Below, one piece after another: positions 31,094 to 40,788 of a stretch of DNA of 64,000 bases. The stretch comes from Longimicrobiales bacterium. GTDB lineage: Bacteria; Gemmatimonadota; Gemmatimonadetes; Longimicrobiales; Gaopeijiaceae. Each line of letters starts with the position of its first letter. The first letter of the stretch is position 1. The stretch covers positions 1 through 64,000 of the forward strand of contig JANQRP010000024.1 in assembly GCA_028284495.1 (NCBI GenBank). Direction: 5' to 3'. The position numbers and the translations under genes are program-made. The notes under the pieces are model-generated. The model did no database searches. It worked only from the letters and a program-made list of their open reading frames with translations, and was not told where the DNA came from.

Positions 31094-32684
31094 CGAGGCG
31101 GGTCCGGCGGACGAGTCCGGCGCCACAGCAGCGGGGCGCCGAACGGGCGCGGCATGGTGGGTCGGTGCCGGGATCCTCCTGAGTCGCATCTCGGGCGTCG
31201 TCCGGGAGCAGGTGCTGGCGTACTACCTCGGATCGGGTCGCGTGGCGGAGGTGATCTCGGCCGGGCTCAGGACGCCGAACGTCATTCAGAACCTGCTCGG
31301 CGAGGGAACGCTGTCCGCCTCGTTCATCCCCGTCTACGCGCGGATGCTCGAGGAGGGACGCCAGGAGGAGGCGGGACGGTTCGCCGGGGCGATCCTGGGG
31401 CTGCTCGCGCTCGCGGCGTTCGGCGCGGCACTGGGCGGCGTACTCCTGGCCCCCGCGATCTCCGGCCTCTTCGTCGAGTGGGCGGAGGCCGACCGGGACC
31501 TGCTCACGCGGGTGCTGCGGATCCTCTTCCCCATGACCGCGACGCTCGTGCTGTCGGCGTGGGCGCTGGGAATCCTGAACAGTCACCGCCGGTTCTTCCT
31601 CTCCTACGTGGCCCCGGTGATGTGGAACGGCGCGATCATCGCCGCCATGGTCGTCGCCGGGCGCGCGCTCACCGCCGGCGAGACCACGCTGGACGGCTTC
31701 GCGGTCGCCTTCGCGTGGGGCGCGCTGGCCGGCGCCGGTCTTCAGATCCTGGTCCAGCTGCCGGCGGTGGTCACGCTGCTCCGCGGCTTTCGCCTCTCTC
31801 TCGGACGGGGCGTGGAGGGTGTCGCGAGCGCCGTCCGGAGTTTCGGACCGGTCGTGGCCGCGCGAGGGGTCGTGAACCTCTCGGCGCTGATCGACCTGCT
31901 TCTCGCGGGTCTGTTGGCCACCGGCGCGGTGGTCCACCTGGCGCGGGCGCAGATGCTCTACGTCCTGCCCATCTCGCTGTTCGCCATGTCGATCGCGGCG
32001 TCCGAACTGCCGGAGTTCGCCCGATCGACGGTCGCGGCACGCGACAGCCTGGCCGCCTCGGTCCGCGCCGCGCTCGCCCGCGCGCGCTTCTTCCTCCTTC
32101 CCTCGGCGGCCGCGTACCTGGTGTTCGGCGACGCACTCGTCGCGGCGCTCCTCCAGTACGGCGAGTTCGGGCCCCAGGACACGACGGTCGTCTCGTACGT
32201 GCTCGCCGCCTACGCCCTCGGGCTCCCCGCGTCGGGCGCCTCACGCACGCTGTCGAGCGCGTTCTACGCGCTGGAGGACACGTCCACGCCGGCGAAAGTC
32301 GCGACGCTTCGGGTGGTGGTGGCGATCGGGATCGGCGCATCCCTGATGTTCCCCTTCGACGCGGTGCGCGTCGGTCCGTTCGGCGCGGGCGCCGCAGGGC
32401 TCGCGATCGGCAGCGCGGTCGCGGCCTGGCTCGAGTACGGTCTGCTCCGGCGCTCACTGGCGCGTAGGATCGGCGCGCACGGCCCCGACGCCGGCGGACT
32501 CGCCAGGCTGATCGTGGCCTGTGTCGCGGGCGCGATCGTGGCGGTCGGGGCGCGGCTCGGCTTCGCGTCCGCCGAGCTCCCAGCGCTCGCCATCGGGATC
32601 GGAACGGCCGGCGCCTTCGGAGTGGTATACCTCGGCACCGCCGCCCTCCTCGGTGAGGGCCGCCCTCTCCGCCCGGGCGCGTGA
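31083..32684 (+). CDS. murJ: Lipid II flippase MurJ (MviN), probable non-canonical ATT start
   Basis: In-frame coding for IPTDEAGPADESGATAAGRRTGAAWWVGAGILLSRISGVVREQVLAYYLG precedes the GTG at 31212 used by the track; no ATG/GTG/TTG in frame between stop TGA 30846 and 31212; GGAGGGAG just upstream of ATT 31083. Product call strong, start inferred. Confidence 0.85.
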   Translation: MPTDEAGPADESGATAAGRRTGAAWWVGAGILLSRISGVVREQVLAYYLGSGRVAEVISAGLRTPNVIQNLLGEGTLSASFIPVYARMLEEGRQEEAGRFAGAILGLLALAAFGAALGGVLLAPAISGLFVEWAEADRDLLTRVLRILFPMTATLVLSAWALGILNSHRRFFLSYVAPVMWNGAIIAAMVVAGRALTAGETTLDGFAVAFAWGALAGAGLQILVQLPAVVTLLRGFRLSLGRGVEGVASAVRSFGPVVAARGVVNLSALIDLLLAGLLATGAVVHLARAQMLYVLPISLFAMSIAASELPEFARSTVAARDSLAASVRAALARARFFLLPSAAAYLVFGDALVAALLQYGEFGPQDTTVVSYVLAAYALGLPASGASRTLSSAFYALEDTSTPAKVATLRVVVAIGIGASLMFPFDAVRVGPFGAGAAGLAIGSAVAAWLEYGLLRRSLARRIGAHGPDAGGLARLIVACVAGAIVAVGARLGFASAELPALAIGIGTAGAFGVVYLGTAALLGEGRPLRPGA

Positions 32685-32712
32685 GCAGGCCGCGACCTCC
32701 CATCCGGATTCC

Positions 32713-34566
32713 GTGAGTACCCCCACGCACATCGAGGACACTCTCGCGCACCTCCCGCGCCGGCCCGGTGTGTACCTGATGAAGGGTGCGGACGGCGAGA
32801 TCCTGTACGTGGGGAAGGCGAAGGAGCTCCGGTCCCGCGTCCGTAGCTACTTCCGGGCCGACGCCTCGCAGTCGATGAAGACGCGGGAGCTCGTGCGGCG
32901 CATCGAGGACGTCGACACGCTCGTGGTCGGGTCCGAGGCCGAGGCCCTCATCCTCGAGGCGAACCTGATCAAGGAGCACCATCCGCGCTTCAACATCCAG
33001 CTGCGCGACGACAAGCGGTATCCGTACATCAAGGTCACGGTCCAGGAGCCGTTCCCGCGGGTCTGGGTGACGCGCACCGTGCGCGACGACGGCGCCCGGT
33101 ACTTCGGGCCGTACACGGGTGTCGGGGCGATGCGGGCCGCGCTGGACGTCGTCAAGCGCCTCTACACCGTTCGGTCCTGCCGCTACAGGCTCCCGAAGGA
33201 GGCCCCCGATCGTCCCTGCCTCGACCATCACATCGGGCGCTGCAAGGCGCCGTGTGTGGGCCTCCAGTCGGAGGAGGACTATCGGGGCATGATCGACGAG
33301 ATCCTGCAGATCCTCGAGGGCGACACCGGCGAGATGCGCAGGCTGGCCGAGCGCCGGATGCGGGAGGCGTCGGAGTCGCTCGAGTTCGAGGCTGCGGCGC
33401 GCTACCGGGACGTGCTGGCGGGGCTGGACACGATCGCGCGCCAGCAGCGGGTGCATCGAGTGGGGGGAGGGGATCACGACGTCGTCGGGATCGCCCGCGA
33501 CGGCGACCTGGCCATCGGCGTCGTGCTGCGGATCCGGAATGGGGTGCTGCTCGGTCGGGACACGCTGCGGTTCGAAGAGGCGGCCGAGGCGCCCGACGAG
33601 GAGGTGCTCGCGTCGGTCGTCACCCGCCACTACCTCGGGCGGGGCGCGTCCGTCGGCTACGACCCGCCCGGCGAGATCCTCCTCCCGGCGCCGTGGGAGG
33701 ACCAATCGGTCTTCGAGGAGGTGGTCTCCGATCGCATGGGTCGGAAGGTCGTGGTGCGGCGACCGCAGCGCGGAGAGAAAGCGCGTCTGTCCGACCTCGC
33801 GACGAGCAACGCCCGTCACGCTCTGGAGGACGCGCTGGGGCTTCGTTCGCCCGAGACCGTCGCCGCGCGCGACCGGGCGGACGAGGTGCTCTTCGACCTC
33901 CAGGAGAAGCTCGAGCTCAAGGTCGTACCGCGCCTCATGGTGTGCTTCGACATTTCCCACAATCAGGGGACCGACACGGTCGCCAGCGCGGTCGTGTTCG
34001 AGAACGCGGAGCCGAAGAAGAAGGAGTACCGGCACATGAAGATCCGCGGCAGCTGGGGCAACGACGACTTCGCCTCGATGGCGGAGGCGGTGACTCGCTG
34101 GTTCTCTCGACGCCTCGAAGAGGAGCAGCCCATCCCGGAGCTGTGCGTGATCGATGGCGGGAAGGGACAGCTGAACGCCGCCGTGGAGGCTCTGGACGAG
34201 CTCGGCCTCGGCGACGTGCATGTCGCGTCACTCGCCAAGCGGGAGGAGGAAGTGTTCCTGCCGGGCCGACCGGACCCGGTCCGGATCGACCGGCGCGAGC
34301 GTGCGCTCCAGCTCCTGCAGCGGATCCGCGACGAGGCGCATCGCTTCGCCGTCACGTACAACCGGAAGCTCCGGCGGAAGCGAACCATCCGGAGCGAGCT
34401 GGGCGACATCCCGGGCGTCGGGGCTCGACGTCAGCAGGCGCTCCTGACACGATTCGGGTCGCTCAGGGGGGTGCGCGAGGCGACAGAGGACGAGATCGCG
34501 CGCGTTCCCGGGTTCAGCCGCGTTCTCGCGGCCCGCATCCGTACGTACCTGGGAGATCAGACGTGA
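32713..34566 (+). CDS. uvrC: UvrABC system protein C
   Basis: GTG start; LPRRPGVYLMKGADGEILYVGKAKELRSRVRSYF; CFDISHNQGTDTVASAVVFENAEPKKKEYRHMKI; C-terminal HhH. Confidence 0.96.
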   Translation: MSTPTHIEDTLAHLPRRPGVYLMKGADGEILYVGKAKELRSRVRSYFRADASQSMKTRELVRRIEDVDTLVVGSEAEALILEANLIKEHHPRFNIQLRDDKRYPYIKVTVQEPFPRVWVTRTVRDDGARYFGPYTGVGAMRAALDVVKRLYTVRSCRYRLPKEAPDRPCLDHHIGRCKAPCVGLQSEEDYRGMIDEILQILEGDTGEMRRLAERRMREASESLEFEAAARYRDVLAGLDTIARQQRVHRVGGGDHDVVGIARDGDLAIGVVLRIRNGVLLGRDTLRFEEAAEAPDEEVLASVVTRHYLGRGASVGYDPPGEILLPAPWEDQSVFEEVVSDRMGRKVVVRRPQRGEKARLSDLATSNARHALEDALGLRSPETVAARDRADEVLFDLQEKLELKVVPRLMVCFDISHNQGTDTVASAVVFENAEPKKKEYRHMKIRGSWGNDDFASMAEAVTRWFSRRLEEEQPIPELCVIDGGKGQLNAAVEALDELGLGDVHVASLAKREEEVFLPGRPDPVRIDRRERALQLLQRIRDEAHRFAVTYNRKLRRKRTIRSELGDIPGVGARRQQALLTRFGSLRGVREATEDEIARVPGFSRVLAARIRTYLGDQT

Positions 34567-35972
34567 CCGTCCGCACCCGCTTCGCGCCGAGCCCGACGGG
34601 GCGACTCCATCTGGGGAATGTGCGCACGGCGATCTTCAACTGGCTCTTCGCCCGCCATCACGGTGGCGCGTTCGTCCTTCGCATCGAGGACACCGACGTG
34701 GAGCGGAACGTCCCGGGCGCCGAAGCGGGCGTTCTCGAGGATCTGGCCTGGCTCGGCCTGGAGTGGGACGAGGGCCCCGATGTCGGTGGTGCCCACGGTC
34801 CCTACCGGCAGAGCGAGCGGGCGGAGCTGCATCGCGCTCACGCCCGCCAGCTCTGGATCTCGGGCGGCGCGTACCCCTGCTTCTGCGGCGAGGAGGTGTC
34901 GTCCGGGGAGGACCGGCGGTACTCCGGCGCGTGCAGGTCGCTGGAGGTCGACGTGGCCCGGCGGCGTGTCGAGGCGGGGGACGCGCACGTGCTGCGTCTT
35001 CGCGCACCGGACGCCGGCGAGGTTCGGGTGCGAGATGAGATACGTGGGGATATCATTTTCCCGGCCAAGGATATCGACGATTTCGTCCTCGTCCGCAGCG
35101 ACGGGCGCACCACGTACAACTTCGGCGTGGTGGTCGACGACATGCTCATGCGGATCACACATGTGATTCGGGGCGCGGGGCACCTCTCGAACACCCCGAG
35201 GCAGCAGCTGCTCTGGGAGGCGTTCGACGCCGCGCCGCCGACGTTCGCCCATCTCCCCGACGTACTCTCGCCGGGCGGCGGGAAGCTGTCGAAGCGGTCC
35301 GGTGCGGCCGCCGTGGCCGATCTGCGAGGCGAGGGAGCGCTTCCGGGCGCGATCGTCAACTACCTCTCGCTTCTCGGATGGTCGCACCCGGACGAGCGCG
35401 AGATCCTCACCGTCGAGGAGCTGATCGCTGCCGTCGATCTCGACCGGGTCGGGGCGTCGGACACCGCCTTCGATCCCGAGAAGATGAGGTGGGTCGGTCA
35501 GCAGCACATGGCGGCCCTCGAGGACGACGTCTTCCGGGCCGGCGCCCTCCCCGTGCTGGCCGACGCCGGCCTCGATGGGGCTGCGGCGGTCGAGGTGGCG
35601 TCGGCGCTCCGTGGCCGGATCGCGACTTTCGGCGAGCTCGCGGAGCACCTCGCGTACGTGCGACTGTCCGATGGCGAGCGTCTGGCGCGCTTCCGGGCGG
35701 GGATCGCCGCCGAGGACGTCGCCGACGGGGCGAAGGAAGTCATCGGGTGGGCGGCGTCCGCCACCCCGCGCCTGACCTCCTGGACCCGGTCCGCGGTCGC
35801 GGCCCTCATCCGCGAGATCGGGCAATCGGCCGGCGTCGGGGGTAGGAACCTGTACATCCCGCTTCGGCTGGCCTGGACCGGGGAGGTTCACGGTCCGGAT
35901 CTTGCGACGCTGGTGATGTCGCTGGGGCGGGACGAGGCGCTGCGGCGTCTGGAGACGGTGCGCGCGCAATGA
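34563..35972 (+). CDS. gltX: Glutamate--tRNA ligase
   Basis: VRTRFAPSPTGRLHLGNVRTAIFNWLFARHHGGAFVLRIEDTD; KLSKRSGAAAV (KMSKS-like). Confidence 0.95.
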   Translation: MTVRTRFAPSPTGRLHLGNVRTAIFNWLFARHHGGAFVLRIEDTDVERNVPGAEAGVLEDLAWLGLEWDEGPDVGGAHGPYRQSERAELHRAHARQLWISGGAYPCFCGEEVSSGEDRRYSGACRSLEVDVARRRVEAGDAHVLRLRAPDAGEVRVRDEIRGDIIFPAKDIDDFVLVRSDGRTTYNFGVVVDDMLMRITHVIRGAGHLSNTPRQQLLWEAFDAAPPTFAHLPDVLSPGGGKLSKRSGAAAVADLRGEGALPGAIVNYLSLLGWSHPDEREILTVEELIAAVDLDRVGASDTAFDPEKMRWVGQQHMAALEDDVFRAGALPVLADAGLDGAAAVEVASALRGRIATFGELAEHLAYVRLSDGERLARFRAGIAAEDVADGAKEVIGWAASATPRLTSWTRSAVAALIREIGQSAGVGGRNLYIPLRLAWTGEVHGPDLATLVMSLGRDEALRRLETVRAQ

Positions 35973-36088
35973 GCGACCGCGGAAGGAGCGACATCTGGTC
36001 GCGCGCCGGCGCGTTGACCATCGCGCGCGGGATGCCGTATCTTCGCGTGCTGTCGGGATATCGAACTACCTTGGGAGGAACAGTAGAG

Positions 36089-37546
36089 ATGAAGCTCCGG
36101 AAAGGACTCCTCTTCGCCGGATTCGCCGCGTTCGTCGCCACGGGTTGTGCCTCGGGCGGCGGTGCCCCGAGCCCTGGAGTCACCGGCCCCGCGCCGCCGC
36201 CCTCCGCATCCTCGGATCAGGGTGAGCGCGAGCGCGAGGACCAGTACACGCGCGCCGCTCAGGACCTCCTCGACGATGCGTTCGGGCAGGAGACCATCGG
36301 GCAGCAGGAAGCCGCCGATCAGTCGTTCGCCCAGGCCCTCGTGCAGGCCCGGCAGGCCGTCGCGGCCGACCCGACGAACCCGCGCGCGCAGATCCTCCTC
36401 GGTGAGGCGGCGATCGCGACCGGGAACTACGCCGAGGGTGGCGAGGCCTACGCGGAGGCCCTCGAGCTTCGGCCCGCGTACGTCGACGAGACCCGCGGGA
36501 CCCGGGAGCAGGCCTGGCTCGAGCTGTATCAGGAAGGCGTCCCCTACATCAATTCCGGGGACTACCCGACCGTGATCGAGATCTTCGGCGCGGCCGACAT
36601 GATCTACGACGAGCGGCCCGAGATCAAGGTGATCCTCGGGCAGATTCTCGCGTCCGAGGGCGAGTACGATCGCGCGATCGCGGTGATGGAGGAGGCCCGC
36701 GCCATCATCAACAGCCCGCGGATCGAGGAGGTCGACTCGGTGACGGCGTCGAACTGGCTTGCTTCGGAGGAGGACATCGATCCGACGATCGCGCAGTCGC
36801 TGCTGCAGTCGGACCGGTATGCCGACGCCATTCCGGTGCTCCAGTCGCTGATCGAGAGCCATCCCGACCAGCTTCAGTACGTGTTCAGCCTCGCCACGTC
36901 GTATCAGGAGACAGACCAGGACGATGCGGCCATCGCGCTGTACAACGACGTCGCGGAGCGTCCGGGGCTGGAGGCTTCGGACTATCTCGAGCTGGGAATC
37001 GGCCTCTACCAGATGGAGGAGTACGTCGGCGCGCACGTCGCCTTCGTTCAGGCTGCCGATGCGGCGCCGTACGACCGCGACGCCCTCGAGCTCGGCGTGA
37101 ACTCGCTGCAGATCCACTATGTGAACAACGATTCGACCGAAGCCACGCCGACCGAGGTGGAGGCGTGGGTGGACATGGCCGAGCGCTGGATCGAGCTGGA
37201 TCCGAACTCCGATCGCGCCTACACGGCGCTTGCTCAGGGGCTGATCCGACAGGGTGACGAGTCCCGGAACGCCGAGCTCCTGAACGCCGCCCAGGCGTTG
37301 CCAGTCTGGGTGCGCGGCCTCCAGATGACGCGTACGCGAAGCGGTGCGACCGTGGTGGGGACCGTGCTGGGCAATGGAGACGACGCACCGTCGACCGTCA
37401 CGCTCGATTTCACCTTCTACGACGCCTCCGGAACCGCGGTTGGCTCGGAGTCGGTGTCGGTGACGCTCGAGGGCGGTTCGGGACGCATCAGCCTCGAGTT
37501 CGAGGGCGAAGGCGTCGAGGGATACGGCTACGAGGTCGCCGGCTGA
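36089..37546 (+). CDS. TPR-repeat lipoprotein
   Basis: Lipobox in MKLRKGLLFAGFAAFVATGCASGG; multiple TPR-like repeats. Confidence 0.8.
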   Translation: MKLRKGLLFAGFAAFVATGCASGGGAPSPGVTGPAPPPSASSDQGEREREDQYTRAAQDLLDDAFGQETIGQQEAADQSFAQALVQARQAVAADPTNPRAQILLGEAAIATGNYAEGGEAYAEALELRPAYVDETRGTREQAWLELYQEGVPYINSGDYPTVIEIFGAADMIYDERPEIKVILGQILASEGEYDRAIAVMEEARAIINSPRIEEVDSVTASNWLASEEDIDPTIAQSLLQSDRYADAIPVLQSLIESHPDQLQYVFSLATSYQETDQDDAAIALYNDVAERPGLEASDYLELGIGLYQMEEYVGAHVAFVQAADAAPYDRDALELGVNSLQIHYVNNDSTEATPTEVEAWVDMAERWIELDPNSDRAYTALAQGLIRQGDESRNAELLNAAQALPVWVRGLQMTRTRSGATVVGTVLGNGDDAPSTVTLDFTFYDASGTAVGSESVSVTLEGGSGRISLEFEGEGVEGYGYEVAG

Positions 37547-37585
37547 CGCGAGGGCCGACGCCCGAGAGCGGGCGGACCGGACACC

Positions 37586-37623
37586 GGCGCGGGTGGGGGC
37601 AGGACGCCTCCACCCGCGTCGCC
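37586..37623. terminator. GC-rich hairpin downstream of TPR lipoprotein
   Basis: ggCGCGGGTGGgggcaggacgcctCCACCCGCGtcgcc. Confidence 0.5.
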
Positions 37624-37715
37624 GTTTCGGGAGCTCGGGGCGCCGGTGACGGGGACCCGGCGTGCGCTCACCGCTCGCTTGACCCGCACCCGGGTCCCGG
37701 TAGATTCAGCGGCAC

Positions 37716-37788
37716 GCGGACGTAGCTCAGTTGGTAGAGCATCAGCTTCCCAAGCTGAGGGTCGCCGGTTCGAGCCCGGTCGTCCGCT
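37716..37788 (+). tRNA. tRNA-Gly(CCC)
   Basis: Cloverleaf by hand: GCGGACG/CGTCCGC acceptor, GCTC/GAGC D-stem, TCAGC-TTCCCAA-GCTGA anticodon arm, GCCGG-TTCGAGC-CCGGT T-arm; no encoded CCA. Confidence 0.95.
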
Positions 37789-37802
37789 CTGGTGCGAACA
37801 TG

Positions 37803-37871
37803 GAACGCGTCGCAGGGACCTCACGACCCTGCGGCGCGTTCGTCGTCAGGCGCCTCTCTTCGAAAGAGGCG
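37803..37871. terminator. Two adjacent hairpins after tRNA-Gly
   Basis: GAACGCGTCGCAGGG-acctcacga-CCCTGCGGCGCGTTC (one G:T) followed by CGCCTCT-cttcgaa-AGAGGCG. Confidence 0.6.
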
Positions 37872-37931
37872 GGCCGCTGCGCGGGCGGCGGATAGAACGT
37901 GTGTCGAGCGAGCCGACTGGATCGCCGTGGC

Positions 37932-39278
37932 TTACCGATCCACCCGGAGCTCCGCACGCGGAAGCCACCCCTGGCGCCCCGAAGGCCCCCGAACGAGGGC
38001 GTACTGGCCGTCGCGCCCCAGCACGTCGATCTCGGCCTGAGCCTCCGCGCGATCCACGACGGGAGCGGCCGAATGGGGTCGTGAGGTCAATCCCGCCGCA
38101 GAAGCCACGAAGGCACGCTCGATCGGTGCATCGAGCGGCTCGGTGAGTCGCGCGGCGATGTAGCCCTGGCGGCCGTCGGCGGTGCGGACCCGGTACCAGT
38201 CGCCCGAGCCACCGACCACGCGGAGCGGTGTGGCGGCTCCGAGCTCGTCCTGCTCGGCGGCGCGGATCGACGGTGCCGCACGGAGACGGATCCCGTCGTT
38301 CTCGGTCCGCACCCAGGTCCCGTAGCGCGTCCGGTCGACGTCCAGGGCGGCGAGCGACCGGCCGCTGGGCCGGAGGTACGGATCGGGATCCGTCGGCCCG
38401 CGGGCGTAGATCCCGAAGTGGAGGTGGGGCGGCGTGGTGCGCGCGTTGCCGGTGTTGCCCACGAACCCGAGGGTGTCGCCGACCTCCACACGCTGACCGT
38501 TGGTCGCGGCCTGCGAATCGAGGTGCGCGTAGTAGAGGTTCCGCGACATCCGTTCGTCTCGAAGCCACAGCACCTTCCCGCCGAGGCTCGTTTCGTCGAC
38601 CCGGTTCACACGGCCCGCCACCGACGCGACGACCGGGGTGCCCCGGCGGGCGAAGATGTCCACGCCGTGGTGGCTCCGTCGTCCTCCGTCTCGCGCCACG
38701 CCGAAGGGGCTGAGCACGTCCCCCATGTCGTGGCCGGCGACGGGGAAGGCGAGGGCGGGGTCCTCGCCCAGCGTGAGCCGATAGCTTCCGCTCACGAGCA
38801 GCTCGGGCTGCACCCGGACGAGGAAGTCGCCGTCGCGGCGTGGCTCGTACTGAATGCTGCCGTCGTCGAGGGTGTCGGCCGCGACCGTCCGCGGGCCGTC
38901 CTCCTCGTCGCTCGGGAGGCGAAGCAGATCCACGAATACGCGGCCCGGCGTCTCGGGATCGACCTCGAGCGACACAGTGATCAGCCGCCCGCGAGGGGCG
39001 GAGAAGCGATACCCGATCGCGACGGGGTCACTCGCGTCGAACCATCCCTCGTCGAGCAGCGGCAGATCCACGTCGAGCGGCTCGTCGATCGCCTCGCGAG
39101 CCTCGCGCAGCCACGCCTGGGTCAGGGCCGTGCCAGCGAATCCCGAGGCGTGCAGGTCGGCGAGGTACTGCTGGTGCGGGGTCTCGCCACGCCACTCCGC
39201 CTGCATCTGCTCGACCTGCTCGCATCCGGCGAGGCCGATCGCGCAGATCGCGATCACCACTCCCGTGTTCCGCCCCAC
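37932..39278 (-). CDS. M23-family metallopeptidase lipoprotein with C-terminal SH3-like domains
   Basis: Lipobox (AIGLAGC); HHGVDIFARRGTPVVASVAGRVNRV ... LYYAHLDSQAATNGQRVEVGDTLGFVGNTGNARTTPPHLHFGI; two SH3-like repeats. Confidence 0.93.
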   Translation of the reverse strand: MGRNTGVVIAICAIGLAGCEQVEQMQAEWRGETPHQQYLADLHASGFAGTALTQAWLREAREAIDEPLDVDLPLLDEGWFDASDPVAIGYRFSAPRGRLITVSLEVDPETPGRVFVDLLRLPSDEEDGPRTVAADTLDDGSIQYEPRRDGDFLVRVQPELLVSGSYRLTLGEDPALAFPVAGHDMGDVLSPFGVARDGGRRSHHGVDIFARRGTPVVASVAGRVNRVDETSLGGKVLWLRDERMSRNLYYAHLDSQAATNGQRVEVGDTLGFVGNTGNARTTPPHLHFGIYARGPTDPDPYLRPSGRSLAALDVDRTRYGTWVRTENDGIRLRAAPSIRAAEQDELGAATPLRVVGGSGDWYRVRTADGRQGYIAARLTEPLDAPIERAFVASAAGLTSRPHSAAPVVDRAEAQAEIDVLGRDGQYALVRGPSGRQGWLPRAELRVDR

Positions 39279-39483
39279 CCGCGACCTCCTCGTTCGATGC
39301 GTCGAATTCCGGTCTCCCGTACGACTCGACCGGGGCGACGGTTCCGGTTCCGGGCGCTACATCCCTCCTGCCGGATGCCCTATCTTACACGGCTGGAGCG
39401 CATTCCGCGCATCCGGCTCGTCCGTCCTGCCGTGCGACGCCCCGTCGCACGGCACGCAATTCAACGCACGCAGCTCAACGCAC

Positions 39484-40788
39484 ATGGTCCGCATCGCCTC
39501 GATCGACGCCGGGAGTATCGCCGACGAGCTCGAGCTCGAGATCGGCACCCGGATCATCCGGATCAACGGCCGACGTGTGCGCGACAACATCGACCTGACC
39601 TTCCTGCTGTCCGACGAGGAGGTCGAGATCGAGACCGTCGCGCCCGACGGGGAGGCCGTGGTCTACGAGATCGAGAAGGAGGCCCACGACGACCTCGGCA
39701 TCGTCCCGGCTCCCGACACGATTCGCGAGTGCGCCAACAAGTGCGTGTTCTGCTTCATCGACGGGAACCCGACCCACGTCCGGAACTCGCTGTGGCTCCG
39801 GGACGACGACTTTCGCCTGTCGTTCACCTACGGGTCGTACGTCACCCTGACCAACCTCGGCCCGAAGGGCTTCCAGCGGCTGATCGACCAGCGGCTCTCG
39901 CCGCTGTACGTGAGCGTGCACGCCACCGATCCGGAGGTCCGGATCCGGCTGCTGCAGAACGAGCGTGCAGGCCTGATCATGGACCAGCTTCGACAGTTCG
40001 CCGAGGCTGACCTCGAGGTGCATACGCAGGTCGTGCTCTGTCCGGAGTGGAACGACGGATCGCACCTCGACCGGACCATCGAGGACCTCTGGGGGCTGGG
40101 CTCAGCGGTGCGGTCGCTCTCGATCGTCCCGGTCGGGCTCACGAAGTACAACGTCCACAAGCCCGTGCGTCCCCTGAGGCCCGACGAGGCGCGCTCTGCC
40201 ATCGATCGCGTGGAGATCGCCCGACGGCGTGCCCTCCGCGAGCGCGGTGAGGCATGGGCCTACGTCGGGGACGAGATGTTCCTGATCGCCGAGACGGGGC
40301 TTCCCGACGACAGCTACTACGGCGACGATGCCCTGCTCGAGAACGGTGTGGGGGCGGTGGCCGACTTCCTGCGCCGATTCGACGAAGGGCTCCGCGACCT
40401 GCCGCGCTTCGACGGGCGGCGCATCCGGATCGTAACGGGCGGCTCGATGGCGCCCTTCCTGACCGAGCGGGCGCCGATGCTTGCCGATGCGACGGGGGCG
40501 GACGTTCGGGTCGACCACATCCGCAACGACTTCTACGGCGAGATCGTCACGACGGCCGGGCTGCTGGCGGGGCGCGACATCCTCGGGCAGGTCGGACCGG
40601 CCGCGGAGGACCCCGCTCGTGACGGCGACATCGTGCTGCTGCCCGGCGAGTCCCTGAACGCCGACGCACTCTTCATCGACTCGCTCCCGCTTGAGGAGCT
40701 GCGCGACCAGCTCGCGCCGGCGGTGATCCGCCCCGGGCACGAGATCGTCGCCACGCTCCGCGAGATCGCGGGCGAGCTGGCGGCGTGA
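39484..40788 (+). CDS. DUF512-family protein (PDZ-like N-terminus, radical-SAM-type Cys motif)
   Basis: MVRIASIDAGSIADELELEIGTRIIRINGRRVRD; CANKCVFCFIDGNPTHVRNSLWLRDDDFRLSFTYGSYVTLTN. Confidence 0.88.
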   Translation: MVRIASIDAGSIADELELEIGTRIIRINGRRVRDNIDLTFLLSDEEVEIETVAPDGEAVVYEIEKEAHDDLGIVPAPDTIRECANKCVFCFIDGNPTHVRNSLWLRDDDFRLSFTYGSYVTLTNLGPKGFQRLIDQRLSPLYVSVHATDPEVRIRLLQNERAGLIMDQLRQFAEADLEVHTQVVLCPEWNDGSHLDRTIEDLWGLGSAVRSLSIVPVGLTKYNVHKPVRPLRPDEARSAIDRVEIARRRALRERGEAWAYVGDEMFLIAETGLPDDSYYGDDALLENGVGAVADFLRRFDEGLRDLPRFDGRRIRIVTGGSMAPFLTERAPMLADATGADVRVDHIRNDFYGEIVTTAGLLAGRDILGQVGPAAEDPARDGDIVLLPGESLNADALFIDSLPLEELRDQLAPAVIRPGHEIVATLREIAGELAA

